Shown here: in pieces, positions 39,155-49,336 of the stretch
How the letters are laid out: each line of letters begins with the position of its first letter
Numbering within the stretch: position 1 is the first letter of the stretch
Assembly: GCA_964019335.1 (NCBI GenBank)
Contig: OZ025653.1
Location: forward strand, 310,001 to 374,000
Direction: 5' to 3'
Source of the DNA: Diplonema japonicum
Lineage: Eukaryota > Euglenozoa > Diplonemea > Diplonemida > Diplonemidae
Length of the DNA stretch: 64,000 nt
The notes under the pieces: generated by a model
Told to the model about the DNA's origin: nothing
The model's input: the letters and a program-made list of their open reading frames with translations, nothing else
Databases searched by the model: none
Program-made: the position numbers and the translations under genes

Positions 39155-40174
39155 TCACAGAACAGGTGTAGCGCCTTTCAGTATGACAGCAGATTTAATG
39201 AACTGCTCGCACGGTCTTGTGATGTCGCGCTCGCGGTGCCACGTTATGTGGTCCGCATGAGACGACAGCCGCATCCATGACCGCCCATACTGCGTGAGCT
39301 TATCATAGGTGATGTCTTGAGACGCTGCAGAGGGCGCGGACGCCTCCAGCATGTCTATGGTGTTGTCGTACGAGATCAACGAGTCCTTCATGCCGTGAAG
39401 GAAGAGAACAGGACACTCTGTATCGACAATATCATTGACAGGCGACCACCCAGAGCAGGGCCGCATGCAGGATCCTACACACGCCGCACAGCAGCCTGGG
39501 GTGTGGAACGATATTACATGTGATATTATCCGCGTCATCCTTGTGAAAGGGGATATCAAGATCAGCCCCCCGCATGGTACCAGGCTTGCTAACCTTGTCG
39601 CCGGTCCCGTCCCTATGGAGTGTCCCACTACTATGATGCGTGAAGGGTCGCATTCTAGAACTTCTTTAACGTATTCGTAAGCAAGCCGGGCAACCTTGTC
39701 GATCCCAGAAGGGGAGGGGCCTGACCATGCGTGTTGTTCCTTGTACATCCCGTACCCTGGGAACTCTGGCATTAAGACCCCCATGTTGACAGCGTCAGCC
39801 ATCGACTGGCAGATGTCTTCACAGTCATTTACCGTCATCGCGTTCCCGTGCAGCCATACCACCATCATCGTCACCTTCTCCTCTGAAGAAGGTGATACCA
39901 GAATCGCCGGGCATTGTCCTTCTAACTGTACAATCTTCGAAGCAGTCTTCATTCCCACTGTAGAGCTAAATTCCTTTGCAGGAAACAGACAGTGCCGCAA
40001 GAAAAGCACGATCAACCCAACCACGCCTGCAGCAACCGCTGCCACACCCGCTCCGATCAGCAGTCCTGGTGTCCATTCATCATCTATTCGCACACTGCCC
40101 ACCACTATGATCGCCAATGCAAGGAACACCCACACCAGCAAGACATAGCACCTCCATTCACTGCAGCATAGCAT
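39155..40174 (-). CDS. Membrane-anchored alpha/beta hydrolase (ABHD/BEM46-like)
   Basis: Single exon, 339 aa. Two membrane spans at the N-terminus (VLLVWVFLALAIIVVGSV, about 10-28; LLIGAGVAAVAAGVVGLIVLF, about 38-60) are followed by a serine-hydrolase fold. WLHGNAMTVNDCED has the oxyanion-side HGN motif, VVGHSIGTGPATRLA has the GHSIG nucleophile elbow (Ser in a GxSxG), and VLFLHGMKDSLI and SHADHITWH supply the likely acid and His of the triad. These match ABHD17/ABHD13/BEM46-type enzymes, often lipid or protein-thioester hydrolases; the substrate is unknown. A Cys-rich loop (CCAACVGSCMRPC) may be palmitoylated. It starts only about 70 nt from the stop of the GMC oxidoreductase gene. Confidence 0.88.
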   Translation of the reverse strand: MLCCSEWRCYVLLVWVFLALAIIVVGSVRIDDEWTPGLLIGAGVAAVAAGVVGLIVLFLRHCLFPAKEFSSTVGMKTASKIVQLEGQCPAILVSPSSEEKVTMMVVWLHGNAMTVNDCEDICQSMADAVNMGVLMPEFPGYGMYKEQHAWSGPSPSGIDKVARLAYEYVKEVLECDPSRIIVVGHSIGTGPATRLASLVPCGGLILISPFTRMTRIISHVISFHTPGCCAACVGSCMRPCSGWSPVNDIVDTECPVLFLHGMKDSLISYDNTIDMLEASAPSAASQDITYDKLTQYGRSWMRLSSHADHITWHRERDITRPCEQFIKSAVILKGATPVL

Positions 40175-40246
40175 ATTGCATCGCTGTGCGGCGTAATGGT
40201 AACGTGGAATAGGAATGTGGTGAAGAAATAAAAAAAGGGAGTGAAC

Positions 40247-41905
40247 CTAAGCGGATGACGCTTTTGTGTCTTCAAGGATCATATCGGCAGCCTTCTCGGC
40301 CATCATGACAACAGGGGAGCATGTGTTACCCGAAGGGATGGTGGGCATGACAGAGCAGTCCACGATGCGCACGTTCTGCACGTTGTGCATGTTGAGGCGC
40401 GCGTCGACAACGTTGAGGGGGTTGGTGGCAGGGCCCATGCGGCAGGTGCTCACAGGGTGGAAGATCGATGACGCCATCTGCGACACGCTCTCAACAAGTT
40501 CGCCGTCTTCGGTGATGGAAGCACCAGGCTTCACCTCCACAGGGTCGAGACACGCGAAAGCAGGATTAGCAACAATCTCCCTCACCAGCTTGATGCCATC
40601 GACGGCCACCTTCTTGTCCTCATGCGTGTCTAGATACTTCGGGTCGATCAAGGGAGGGGTTTTGATCGAGCTGCTGCTCAGTTCGACCGTCCCCCTGCTA
40701 GTTGGCCTCAGGTTGCACACTGACACCGTCAAGCCAGGGAAGTCGTCTAGTGAGCCGAGTTCTAACTTCTCGCAGCTGAGGGGCTGCACATGAAATTCAA
40801 GGTCGGGTGTTGCAACATCTGGGCTCGACTTGGCGATAGCACCAAACTGAGAGGGTGCCATTGACAGGGCGCCCTTGCGATGCAGAGCATAATCGATGCC
40901 CATCTTCAACATCGAGATGTAGCTGCGCGACTGCTGGTTAAGTGTATCGGTCCCGTCCTTCATTCTGAACACGGGGCGAATCTGCAAGTGGTCATGAAGA
41001 TTCTGCCCCACGCCGGGCACGTCGCGCAGCACCTCGACACCATGGCGCTGCAGCAGAGAAGAAGGACCGATACCGGAAACCTGTAAGAGATGAGGCGTCC
41101 CGATTGCGCCAGCAGTCAAAATAATCTCCTTCCCAGAAATTGTGTGCTGGTTGCCTGATTTGTCAGAGTAGACTACGCCTGTAGCGCGGCCGTCGTCGGT
41201 GATGAGCTTTTCAACGAAGGCGTGCTTGACGACGTTGAGATTCTTGCGGTGGAGGACAGGCTTTAGGAAGGCAGTGGAGGCAGAGCATCGCACGCCGTCT
41301 TTGTGGGTGACCTGAAAGTAGCCACAGCCCACTTCGTCGGAGTTGTTGAAGTGCTTGAGGTGCGGGATGCCGCTGGCGACGGCTGCATCTCTGAACACGT
41401 CAAGGACATCCCAGTGAATGCGGGGGTGGTCCACGCTCCACTCGCCGCCCACATTGTGCAACTCATCCTTCCCAAGGTAGTAGTCCATGTTGTCCCTGAA
41501 GTACGGCATGACATCGTCCCATGACCAGCCCTCATTTTCCTTGCCCCACAAGTCGTAGTCTGCCTTCTGCCCCCTCATGTACACAGTCCCATTGATACTT
41601 GAACACCCTCCAAGTACCTTCCCCCTGGGGTATGCTATCTTCTTCCCGCACAGCCCAGGTTGCACTGTTGTCTCAAACCTCCAATCGCATCTTTCATTCA
41701 TCATAGCGAATAGGTACCCTACAGGGATCTTAAGCCAGATCCAGTCATCCTCCCCACCCGCCTCGAGCATCGTCACGCTGCTGCCGTTTTTCGACAGCCT
41801 GTTCGCAAGTACGCAGCCCGCAGTCCCGCCACCTACAATCAAATAGTCGCATTCATGCCGTCTTCCCTTTGTAGATAGCACACAACTACGCACAGCACGC
41901 TTCAT
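40247..41905 (-). CDS. GMC oxidoreductase (choline/alcohol dehydrogenase type)
   Basis: Single exon, 552 aa, normal size for the glucose-methanol-choline family of FAD flavoproteins. The ADP-binding motif GGGTAGCVLANRLS (residues 27-40) is followed by MLEAGGED, PRGKVLGGCSSINGTVYMRG (GMC signature 1), ILTAGAIGTPHLLQVSGIG (signature 2) and the C-terminal HPVSTCRMG and PSGNTCSPVVMMAEKAADMI with the catalytic His region. Closest known types are bacterial choline dehydrogenase BetA and related alcohol dehydrogenases, so a bacterial origin is possible. The basic N-terminus MKRAVRSCVLSTKGRR could be a short mitochondrial targeting sequence. The electron donor is likely an alcohol, but the substrate is not resolvable here. 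Confidence 0.93.
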   Translation of the reverse strand: MKRAVRSCVLSTKGRRHECDYLIVGGGTAGCVLANRLSKNGSSVTMLEAGGEDDWIWLKIPVGYLFAMMNERCDWRFETTVQPGLCGKKIAYPRGKVLGGCSSINGTVYMRGQKADYDLWGKENEGWSWDDVMPYFRDNMDYYLGKDELHNVGGEWSVDHPRIHWDVLDVFRDAAVASGIPHLKHFNNSDEVGCGYFQVTHKDGVRCSASTAFLKPVLHRKNLNVVKHAFVEKLITDDGRATGVVYSDKSGNQHTISGKEIILTAGAIGTPHLLQVSGIGPSSLLQRHGVEVLRDVPGVGQNLHDHLQIRPVFRMKDGTDTLNQQSRSYISMLKMGIDYALHRKGALSMAPSQFGAIAKSSPDVATPDLEFHVQPLSCEKLELGSLDDFPGLTVSVCNLRPTSRGTVELSSSSIKTPPLIDPKYLDTHEDKKVAVDGIKLVREIVANPAFACLDPVEVKPGASITEDGELVESVSQMASSIFHPVSTCRMGPATNPLNVVDARLNMHNVQNVRIVDCSVMPTIPSGNTCSPVVMMAEKAADMILEDTKASSA

Positions 41906-42212
41906 TTACTTTTTGTATATTTTCGTGTTGCCTGTCATGAGCGTGAGTCGCATGAAGCAACATGAAGCCTTCCCGCCCCTACCTTGGCTCTAACTCGGCA
42001 TTGTTGGTCACTCTGTGGGCTTCCCACAGAAACGCTTCTCTATCACGTCTTTAGCCCGTGTCAGGCCACTGTATTATGCACTGACAGTTCCCTTTGGGGC
42101 CCGCCTCGATGGAACCAAAGGGCAATAAATAACAATAACAATAATAGCTAATAAGGGGAGAGAGGGGGCGGGGTGAAGCCACACTGTGTATGTTTTGCCT
42201 ACCACGCTTCTG
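41906..42212. other. Spacer without gene
   Basis: Low-complexity only in part (AATAACAATAACAATAATAG at about 42126). It contains the 3' UTR of the zinc-finger gene and the leader of the GMC gene. Confidence 0.4.
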
Positions 42213-43206
42213 TCAGGACTCTTGCGGGATGAGGTGTTCCGCGGCCGTCCTGAGGAAGTCAATGGTGTGCTTGCTGGGGTCCCGGATGCTATCGCCATGC
42301 GCGTTGCAATAGTTACCCCACGCCTCTTTGGTCTCGACAGACTGGCGCTGGTACATCTTGATCTTTTCGACAAGACGCGTGAATTCGTCGCCCGTTTCCG
42401 GTTTCTGCGTGGTGCAGTCCACCCGGTGGCACGTCGACCTCCACGAAAAGTTCACATTATTACAAGACGGACACTCCCAGTCACCGGGCTTCCGTACATT
42501 CTACATTTAATTTTTACCTTTTGTTTCTTTTCAATTTGACAAACCTTCTCTGTTTTAACAGTCACCACAGGAGTGTTCCGGTAAGCCGACATGCGCTCCT
42601 TCCGTTCAAGGAACTGGTTTATCGTGTCGATCGCTTCTTGAAGAAACTCAACCGGGTGTCTATAGTCGGTATATATAAAAAAAAAAAGAAGAAGAAATAC
42701 CTCGAAGGGTCTTTCAATCCTTTGGAACGCACACCGCAATAGGCAGTCCATTCCTCCTTCCATGCGGCTGAAGAACGTTGGTTAGCTTTCACAGTGTCGA
42801 TAAGTTCCTGATGGGACAGATAGAAGCCCTGGGGTGCTACATGGGGAGCCATATGGGGTGCGGGTACAGTGGAGTAGTGATGACCAGACCTGGGTTCATG
42901 ATGGGGGTAACCATAGTGAGGGTGGGGTTGTGCCGCAGGGGGAGGATGAGCCCCATAAACGCCAGGCACGGGGTACGAGTGTGCGGGTTGGGGTGGGTTG
43001 CACTCACCGCCGCACATCCCATTGCACCAAGGTTTATGGGTGAAACCAGTGGGCGCAATTTCGGGAACATATCCGGGAGGTGAAGGGCCATAAGGGTACC
43101 TGGGTGGGCAAACATACTCATAGTCACTTTGTTGCGCGTAAGGAAAATTATGATATTCCTTTCGTCGCTTTTTAGCTTGGTCGCCACTTTGCTCGTACAT
43201 CGCCAT
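42213..43206 (-). CDS. RanBP2-type zinc-finger protein with duplicated helical module, three exons
   Basis: Exons 43206-42701, 42659-42545 and 42500-42213; 302 aa. Introns are 41 nt (GTATTT ... CTATAG) and 44 nt (GTTTGT ... TGTAG). The first 130 residues are low-complexity (Tyr/Pro/His-rich). A module with ANQRSSAAWKEEWTAYC and LKDPSRHPVEFLQEAI (about 145-190) is repeated near the end as YQRQSVETKEAWGNYC and IRDPSKHTIDFLRTA, so the gene contains an internal duplication. Between them is a RanBP2-type zinc ribbon, GDWECPSCNNVNF followed by CHRVDC; the second pair is spaced C-x4-C, not the usual C-x2-C. Such fingers usually bind single-stranded RNA. The splice choices are supported because they create the second copy of the conserved D-P-S-[RK]-H motif. 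A role in RNA binding or regulation is inferred. Confidence 0.82.
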
Positions 43207-43860
43207 TTTTCCTCCTTTTCTTTTTTTCCCCTCCCTTTTTTTTTCTTTCTCCCCCCCCCCCAAAAAAAAGCAGTTTTTGAAAAAAGAGAGGGGTAGGAAA
43301 GAATTAAAAAAAAAACACACTAGTCGAAGTTACAGTTTGAACTAGAAGATAAGAAGAGAGAACAGAAAAAAAAAGGGGGGGAGGCTTTTCACAAAACCCA
43401 TTCCCGACTGAGTTGGTATAAAAAAAGCAAAGAAGAGTAAACGGTGACGACACGATTGCCCCAAGAGAAAGAAAACGGGGGGGGGGGGGGGGGGGGTACT
43501 TATGACTAATAAATATACACCTTCAGTCTTTTTCTTGGAGATAAGAAAAATCAAGGACTGACTTTCAGAAAACCATTTGCGACCCTGGAGCCAATTATAT
43601 AATAATAATGGAGAGTGCGTGTAAAACAGGGAGAAGGGGGTGGGGTTCTTTTAAAAAAAAAAAAAAAAAAAAAAAGGCCAATCAAAATCAAAGGGGAAGA
43701 TAGCCGGGGAATGGGCGGAAATCCCAACCTTTATTTTTTTTCTTCCCCCCACGTATCACATGGTCACAATTCCTTCTAGTGCATCTCAATGACTCTGCGA
43801 TTTCTTTTTTTTTTTTTTTGTTACAAATATTTGTCTTTTTGTTCTTATTCTTTTGTCTTA
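43207..43860. other. Gene-free region upstream of the zinc-finger gene
   Basis: Contains C-run (43250-43262), G-run (43476-43496) and A-run (43651-43675). No gene. Confidence 0.4.
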
Positions 43861-45060
43861 CAAAAAATGATTTTATAACTATATGAGCTCGTCCGGAAAA
43901 AAAAATGTCAACAAATGACCCTCTTTTGCAACAGAAAATCCTCGGAAAATTTCTAAGTACAAAAGTAGTCCGACCCACTTTGTGTCCAGAATTGCGGTCT
44001 GAGTGTGTTCACCATATAGGTCACAATGCACGCCGTTTGTTTCATTTCTAAAACGCGCGTGCAAAAACATGCTTTTTAGAATGGTTTTTTTTTTAATTTT
44101 TGGCATTCGGAAATTGTAAATGACTCAGGCTCCATATTTCTTTTTGTTTTCTTCAATAGAATGCGAGAAGAAATGGACGCAGATGGGAAATCTGTGAAAC
44201 TTAAGGGGTCATTTTAGGTAGTTTGGGCTCTTTATCACTATTAAAATGGGATGGGGAAAATACTGCCATTTTGGCCTATTTTAGGCTACAATGCCCATTT
44301 TAGGCTAAAATCCCTTAAGGGCCACTTCTCAATTTTTAATTTGTCATGAGTAAGAAAAAAAGTGACAAACCTAGCAGGTAGAGAATGCATATTTGGCCCC
44401 AAAGATACCGATGTTGAGCAGGCAAGTGTTAAGAATTGGGTTTTCAGGAAAATGGGCCTTTAGGCCAATTCCCTTAGGAACCCCTCGAAAAAGCAAAAAA
44501 TAGGGCTAAAAAAACCGGTTTTTTGGGGGCTATGCAACGCCATATATTTTTCGCTAAGTACTTTTAACAGCAACCCGACCCTGGGTTGTACCCAGGGGTC
44601 ACAAAGGTGTGTGTTCACCACTTTTATGCACCCTAGGTGCTGCATTTCAAGCTTTTAAACTGCATTTTAAACATTTTTCGTCGTTTTTCTGACCTCTTTT
44701 TTTCGCTTCCCGGGGCAGCCGGTTGCAAAGCCTGCCACCCTCATGGCAAAACAAGCATCGCAATTGAAAGAACGGCAACAGGTACACCATATATGTCATC
44801 TTCCTATGGTTGCATGCTGCCCTTTTTTTGCTCAAATAATCAAAACAAGAAATTTTCGGAGGTGCCCAAAAAAGTGTTGACATTTTCGTCCGGACGAGCT
44901 CATATGCAACTTTGTGCCGAGCAAAAAACCTTTTAAAAACCTTTTTTGTTCGTGCGAACAACAAACTGCGAGGCAGAAGGTCAAGGCTTCGCGGGAAGCC
45001 GGCCGGCGAACAACAAAGACATATAGTCATAAAGAATTATTTTTTCGTTCCCTCCTTCAA
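43861..45060. mobile_element. Fold-back/MITE-like element with inverted ends
   Basis: The left end ATATGAGCTCGTCCGGA (43880) followed by A-run and ATGTCAAC is inverted at 44874-44905 (GTTGACATTTTCGTCCGGACGAGCTCATAT in pieces). Outside the right end are GTGCCGAGCAAAAAACC and GTTCGTGCGAACAACAAAC, related to 22747-22870. The interior is AT-rich with repeats of TTTTAGGCTA and no coding sequence. The size is about 1.0 kb between the inverted ends. A non-autonomous DNA element is inferred. Confidence 0.55.
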
Positions 45061-45189
45061 AAGAAAAATTGAAGGAGCAGGGTTGATGGTGAGGTTTCTG
45101 TCCACTCCTTTCATCTTCCTACTAGTCTTGTTTCTTTTTTCCCTTTTTTTTTTCTTCTTTTTTTTTTTTCTAAACCCAAAACAAAGGAG

Positions 45190-45690
45190 GGGGAAAGAAA
45201 AACAAAGAACTCATAGTAAAAGACAATCCCACTCGAGGACAGCCTCTTGTGGTGTGAGTTCCTATCTATTAATGCTCCCCTTCTGGGGCATAGCCTTCGT
45301 TCCTATTGTCGCCTTTAAAGCTTTTCGTAGTTCGACACGCGTTCTTTCTTGTATGTCCCTTTCAACTTGTAGCTTTTGCGCTGTCTGTCTTGATGCGAAG
45401 ATCGGTCTCCTGTTAAAGCCTATTGCAGCCTTGCCTCCGATCGCTGTGAGCGACTTGACCCTCTTTGCCCCGTCCGCAGGGAAGGGGCGTCTTATCCGTC
45501 TCGTTCTGCACACTGCGTTGGCTCTCTCCACCAACAGCTTGATTCTGCGTGCCTTCCTCTGCATGTTGTAGACTCCCAGTGACTTACCGGTTGTCTCCTC
45601 AAAGTCGAGTGCAAGTTCAGCTGCCGAAACCTCCGAGTCGGTGTCGCCCTCCACCCATTCCGAAGAACAAAAAAATCTAAAAAAAAAAAA
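45190..45690 (-). pseudogene. 3' end of a non-LTR retrotransposon (5'-truncated copy)
   Basis: The minus frame from about 45660 to 45262 reads WVEGDTDSEVSAAELALDFE, TTGKSL, IRRPFPADGAKRVKSL, AAIGFNRRPIFAS and the final QKGSINR, the same tail as at 3184. The 3' UTR shares blocks with the 3.1-kb copy and ends in an A-rich tail (45180-45150 as T on the plus strand), so the insertion is a retroposed, heavily 5'-truncated copy. Its 5' junction is an A-run (minus T-run) at 45680-45704, only a few nt from the stop codon of the Cache-domain gene. Confidence 0.85.
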
Positions 45691-45704
45691 AAAAAAAAAA
45701 AAAC

Positions 45705-48193
45705 TCAAACAGTTCCAACTTCAGGCGTGGGCGACATTTCAGCTTCAACGGGGCCGTCAGGTGCACCAAGCGAAGGACGGGCGAAGGGCCCGACACCCTT
45801 GATGAACATGACAACAGCGACGAAGATCACGATGACGAACACAGTGCAGACCACAATGATGGCAATGACGTACCCCTTGATCCCATCAGAATCATCTGGG
45901 AAGTTGATGTCATAAAGAGAAGACTCAGGTGTGACCATCACAAAGATCCAATCGTAGCTGTTAGCAGCGACCGTGTCCCTGATACGAATAGCATCGATGA
46001 AGTACGTGTCTGTCGGTCTATCCCACAGCCTAGACACCACTGTGTCGAAGCTCAGCGTTGTCTTCATCAGCATCACTGTGTTTGCGCTCTGCGCAATTAT
46101 CTCATTCTCCACCTCTGTCGCCTTCAAGAGCTGCTTAACGTTGTTCACCTCCTTTGAGTACGGAACCTTGACGTTGGAGCCCAGCAAATCCCCCTCATAG
46201 TCCATAATGTACAGCACCTTCCCCGTCACCACCCCGAACGCTTCCAAAAAGGTCTCCAGGAAGGAGAGTGTGAAGTCCGCGCCCCACACGCCCATGTACC
46301 CTGTGGTCTTGAAGTCCCCTCCGAATGCCTTCCTGACTGCTGTGATTCCTAATTCGCCAGTTGCGAACACATACGGGCGGATCCAGTGGTACTGTAGAGG
46401 GTTTTTTTTTTTTTTTCTCTCTCTCGCATACCTGGTACAGCGGCAGTTTAATTGTTTCCGGTGTTGTGTACCAATTTCTGCCCCATGGGTTGTCGCTGGG
46501 CAGCGGTGTTCTCACCGCCGATGCCTCGTCTTCCCCGTTATAGAACGCCGTCCCTGTCGTCGTCGCCCCGCACGTGTCTCCAGCCGTGCACGACTTCCAC
46601 ATCTCCAGCACATTGTTCTCCCTTCTGAACCCCATAAGGGTTTTCGGGGTGCCTTCCATCCCCAGGTACACCCAGGACAGCTCAGGGAACACCTGTCGCG
46701 ATTATATCGTGGTTTGCGGTTCTGACACATACCGAAAGGGTGTTTCTCGTTTGCAAGCGCAGGTTGTTCTTCTCAGCAGCGTTGCTCCACGAGAGCGGGC
46801 CGCATGGGTCGCACCACGCCTCAGCAAGGTTCCCAAGGTTGTACGCGTTGTCCATAACATTGAGGGCGCCAGGGGCGGCGGACAGGTAGTTGTTAGTCTG
46901 CTCGCGGAACTGAAGAAGGGTGCGGTGGCGGAGGTCCTTTGCAGCCTCGAGGATCACTTCACGGCATGAGGTCTGTTTTTGTTTCCCCCCTTTTTTATTA
47001 CTCCCTTCACACAGTACCTTGGTAATGCAGTTCTCGGAAACGTCGCGCTGCGGGGTGAAAAAGTCACTCTCAGTGGAGACGACGACGACGGTCCATTTCA
47101 AATCGAAAATGCCAATAGCGTCGTAGTTGCGCAGCACACTGTCAACAGTGATAGTGCCCCTGATGGTGCTGTTCGTGACACCAGACCAATCACCGTTGAA
47201 CTGCATGAGGACAGGGTAGCGTCTGATAAGCTCATCTGCGACGCCTTTGATGACGGCGTTGCCTGCATTGTCGGTGGTGACGATGTTGTCGCCGGTCACA
47301 ATGTTGATGTTGAGGTTAGTAGCAAGGAGGTCCTTGTTCGAAGCCATGATGAAGATCGTGCTGTTCCCGCGGACGGGGATCTCACCGATAAACTGGCTCA
47401 AAAAATCAAGCTCGTAATCGGCGGCAACCACGCCGATAAAATTCCCAGTCGGCACTTCAACTTTACGCGACACAGTGACACCCACCCTCCCACCAGTGAA
47501 GAGGTATGGCTGCGTCCACACGGACTCCTTCGTGGTGGTAAGATTCTTACCATTTGTGTACCACCCACGTGTTTTTGTATTAAAGGTGGGGTCCGTATAG
47601 ATGTGATTGACAAGGTTTGAACCGGTGGCTTCTACCGTGGTCCATGCTTGGAGCTGTCCGCCAGTGGTGTACAGCCTCACAAGGGAATTAGCTTGTGCGC
47701 CTGCAAAACCTGCTTGGGGGACCACACCGGTGTCATAGCCGCAGTACGTGACGTCGACTTCGCACTTGTACACCCGACGAAAACCTATGAACTTCCCCGT
47801 CACCTCATCGCCATAGTATATCCAGTCCACTGCAGTATAGCTGAAAAGCTGCCTCCAAAAATGTTCTAGAAGAGCGTTTTCATATGAGGAGTTCGTCATA
47901 TCCGTTTCCATCATCCCGTCGTGGAAGGAGAGGGCCGTCACATTGATCACCTGAGGGGGTTTTACACAAGATCCCAAACCTCATACCGTTGGTGCGATGC
48001 CCAGGTTGTCTTCTGTCTCCTGCTGGAGCCTGTCCGTAATCCTTTCTCGGATGTCTTCGATTACCTGATAGATGCTTTCTTCTTTTTTGTGGTCGTTGCT
48101 TACCTGGTCAAGCTGACGTTTGCATGTAGCATCGTCTATGCAGTCACACCACACAATGCTTGCCAGAAGCAAACATGTTACAATACGCAACAT
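45705..48193 (-). CDS. Cache-domain receptor-like membrane protein with short tail, five exons
   Basis: Exons 48193-47987, 47950-47018, 46972-46733, 46692-46432 and 46391-45705; 775 aa. All four introns (36, 45, 40, 40 nt) are phase 0. The second intron (GTACTG ... AAACAG) has no stop and could be retained, but fits the pattern. Signal peptide MLRIVTCLLLASIVWC. The outside part has two periplasmic-sensor-like (dCache) units: first about 70-330 with WIYYGDEVTGKFIGFRR, RGWYTNG, WTQPYLFTGGRVGVTVSRK and GNFIGVVAADYELDFLS; second about 395-690 with LSWVYLGMEG, WYTTPETIKLPLYQ and GYMGVWGADFTLSFLETF. One membrane span (IKGYVIAIIVVCTVFVIVIFVAVVMF, positions about 715-740, given here in shortened form as IAIIVVCTVFVIVIFVAV) is followed by about 35 residues. 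Most Cache receptors carry a cyclase, kinase or other effector inside; none is present here. Confidence 0.85.
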
Positions 48194-48239
48194 AGTGCAG
48201 GTGCCCTTTGTGGGTGGTTGTTGTGGAGCAAAGTGCGGT

Positions 48240-48243
48240 GATA

Positions 48244-48331
<88 letters not shown>
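48240..48331. repeat. (TA)n microsatellite
   Basis: Near-perfect AT dinucleotide tract of about 90 bp, interrupted by TTT at about 48247 and 48281. It lies between the CMP kinase 3' end and the Cache gene start. Confidence 0.97.
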
Positions 48332-48334
<3 letters not shown>

Positions 48335-48479
48335 GGAAGCAAGAGTGAATAAAAATATTTTAATAAAAAAGAGAAAACAAGGGGATAAAGAAACGTTTTC
48401 CATCCCAAAAACAAAAAAAACACACTAAACTTCTCCAACAACAAACAAAAAACAAAAAACAAAACAAAAAACACGCCTC

Positions 48480-49236
48480 TCACATCTTGTTCTTGACAAG
48501 CTGGCAGATTCTGTAAAAAAAGATTTCTTTTTCCCCTAAAAGAAGACAACTCATACTTGTCTACAGCCTGGTCAAACGACATCTCAGATGTATCGACCAA
48601 ACACGCATCGTCCGCCTGTTTAAGGGGCGCGACCTCTCTGGTCATATCAGCATGGTCACGGTCCTTGAGGTCTTGGAGGACCTGTGGGTGTTCTAATCAC
48701 GTGTAACAAGTGCATACCTTCTCTAGTTCAGGAGTTTCACCCTTGCCTACGAGCTCGTCATATCTGCGCTTTGCCCTAATGGTCTCGCTGGCGGTGAGGA
48801 AGATCTTGACGTCTGCGTTGGGGAAGACTACAGTGCCGATGTCCCTCCCTTCAAGGACAACGCCACCTGCTTCGCCAAGCCTCCTTTGAAGTCCCATCAA
48901 CCCATCTCTCACTACCATGTTCTTCGATGTTTTCGATGCTTGCATCGAGACAGCCTCCGTTCTGATCTCCGTTGTGACTTCCTTATCATTGCAGTACACA
49001 TGGTTCACGCCATCAGGAGTCATGTCAAACCTGATCTGTACCTTCTCCACGATCCCCTTCAGCCCCGCATCATCATCGTGCGCCACCTTCTCATTCAAAG
49101 AGGTCAGTGCAATGCACCTGTAGCATGCCCCTGTGTCCACAAACCCAAATCCCAACTTTCTCGACACCTCCTTCGACACTGAGCTCTTCCCTGCCCCCAC
49201 AGGGCCGTCGATCGCTACAATCGGCCTCTTCGACAT
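48480..49236 (-). CDS. cmk: Cytidylate kinase, bacterial type (CMP kinase)
   Basis: Exons 49236-48718, 48681-48557 and 48510-48480; 224 aa, the normal length for bacterial Cmk. Introns are 36 nt (GTATGC ... CCACAG) and 46 nt (GTATGA ... TTACAG). The enzyme phosphorylates CMP and dCMP with ATP. Motifs: P-loop DGPVGAGKSSVSK, VDTGACYRC (TGAxYR), the CMP-binding LEGRDIGTVVFPNADVKIFLTAS, and TREVAPLKQADDACLVDTS, the usual R-D(E)-xxPLKxAxDAxxxDTS block. The last exon ends VDKICQLVKNKM. This family is distinct from the eukaryotic UMP/CMP kinase, so a bacterial or organelle-derived ancestry is likely. It may be cytosolic or mitochondrial; the start MSKRPIVAIDGPVGAG has no presequence. Confidence 0.95.
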
Positions 49237-49336
49237 GTCAGTATTCTTTTTTTCCCTGTCACGGTGGTGTTAATTCGGGTTGTTAACTGAATAATGATAG
49301 AAGAAAGCTCACCGAAGTGTAAAAGATGCGTTTGGA

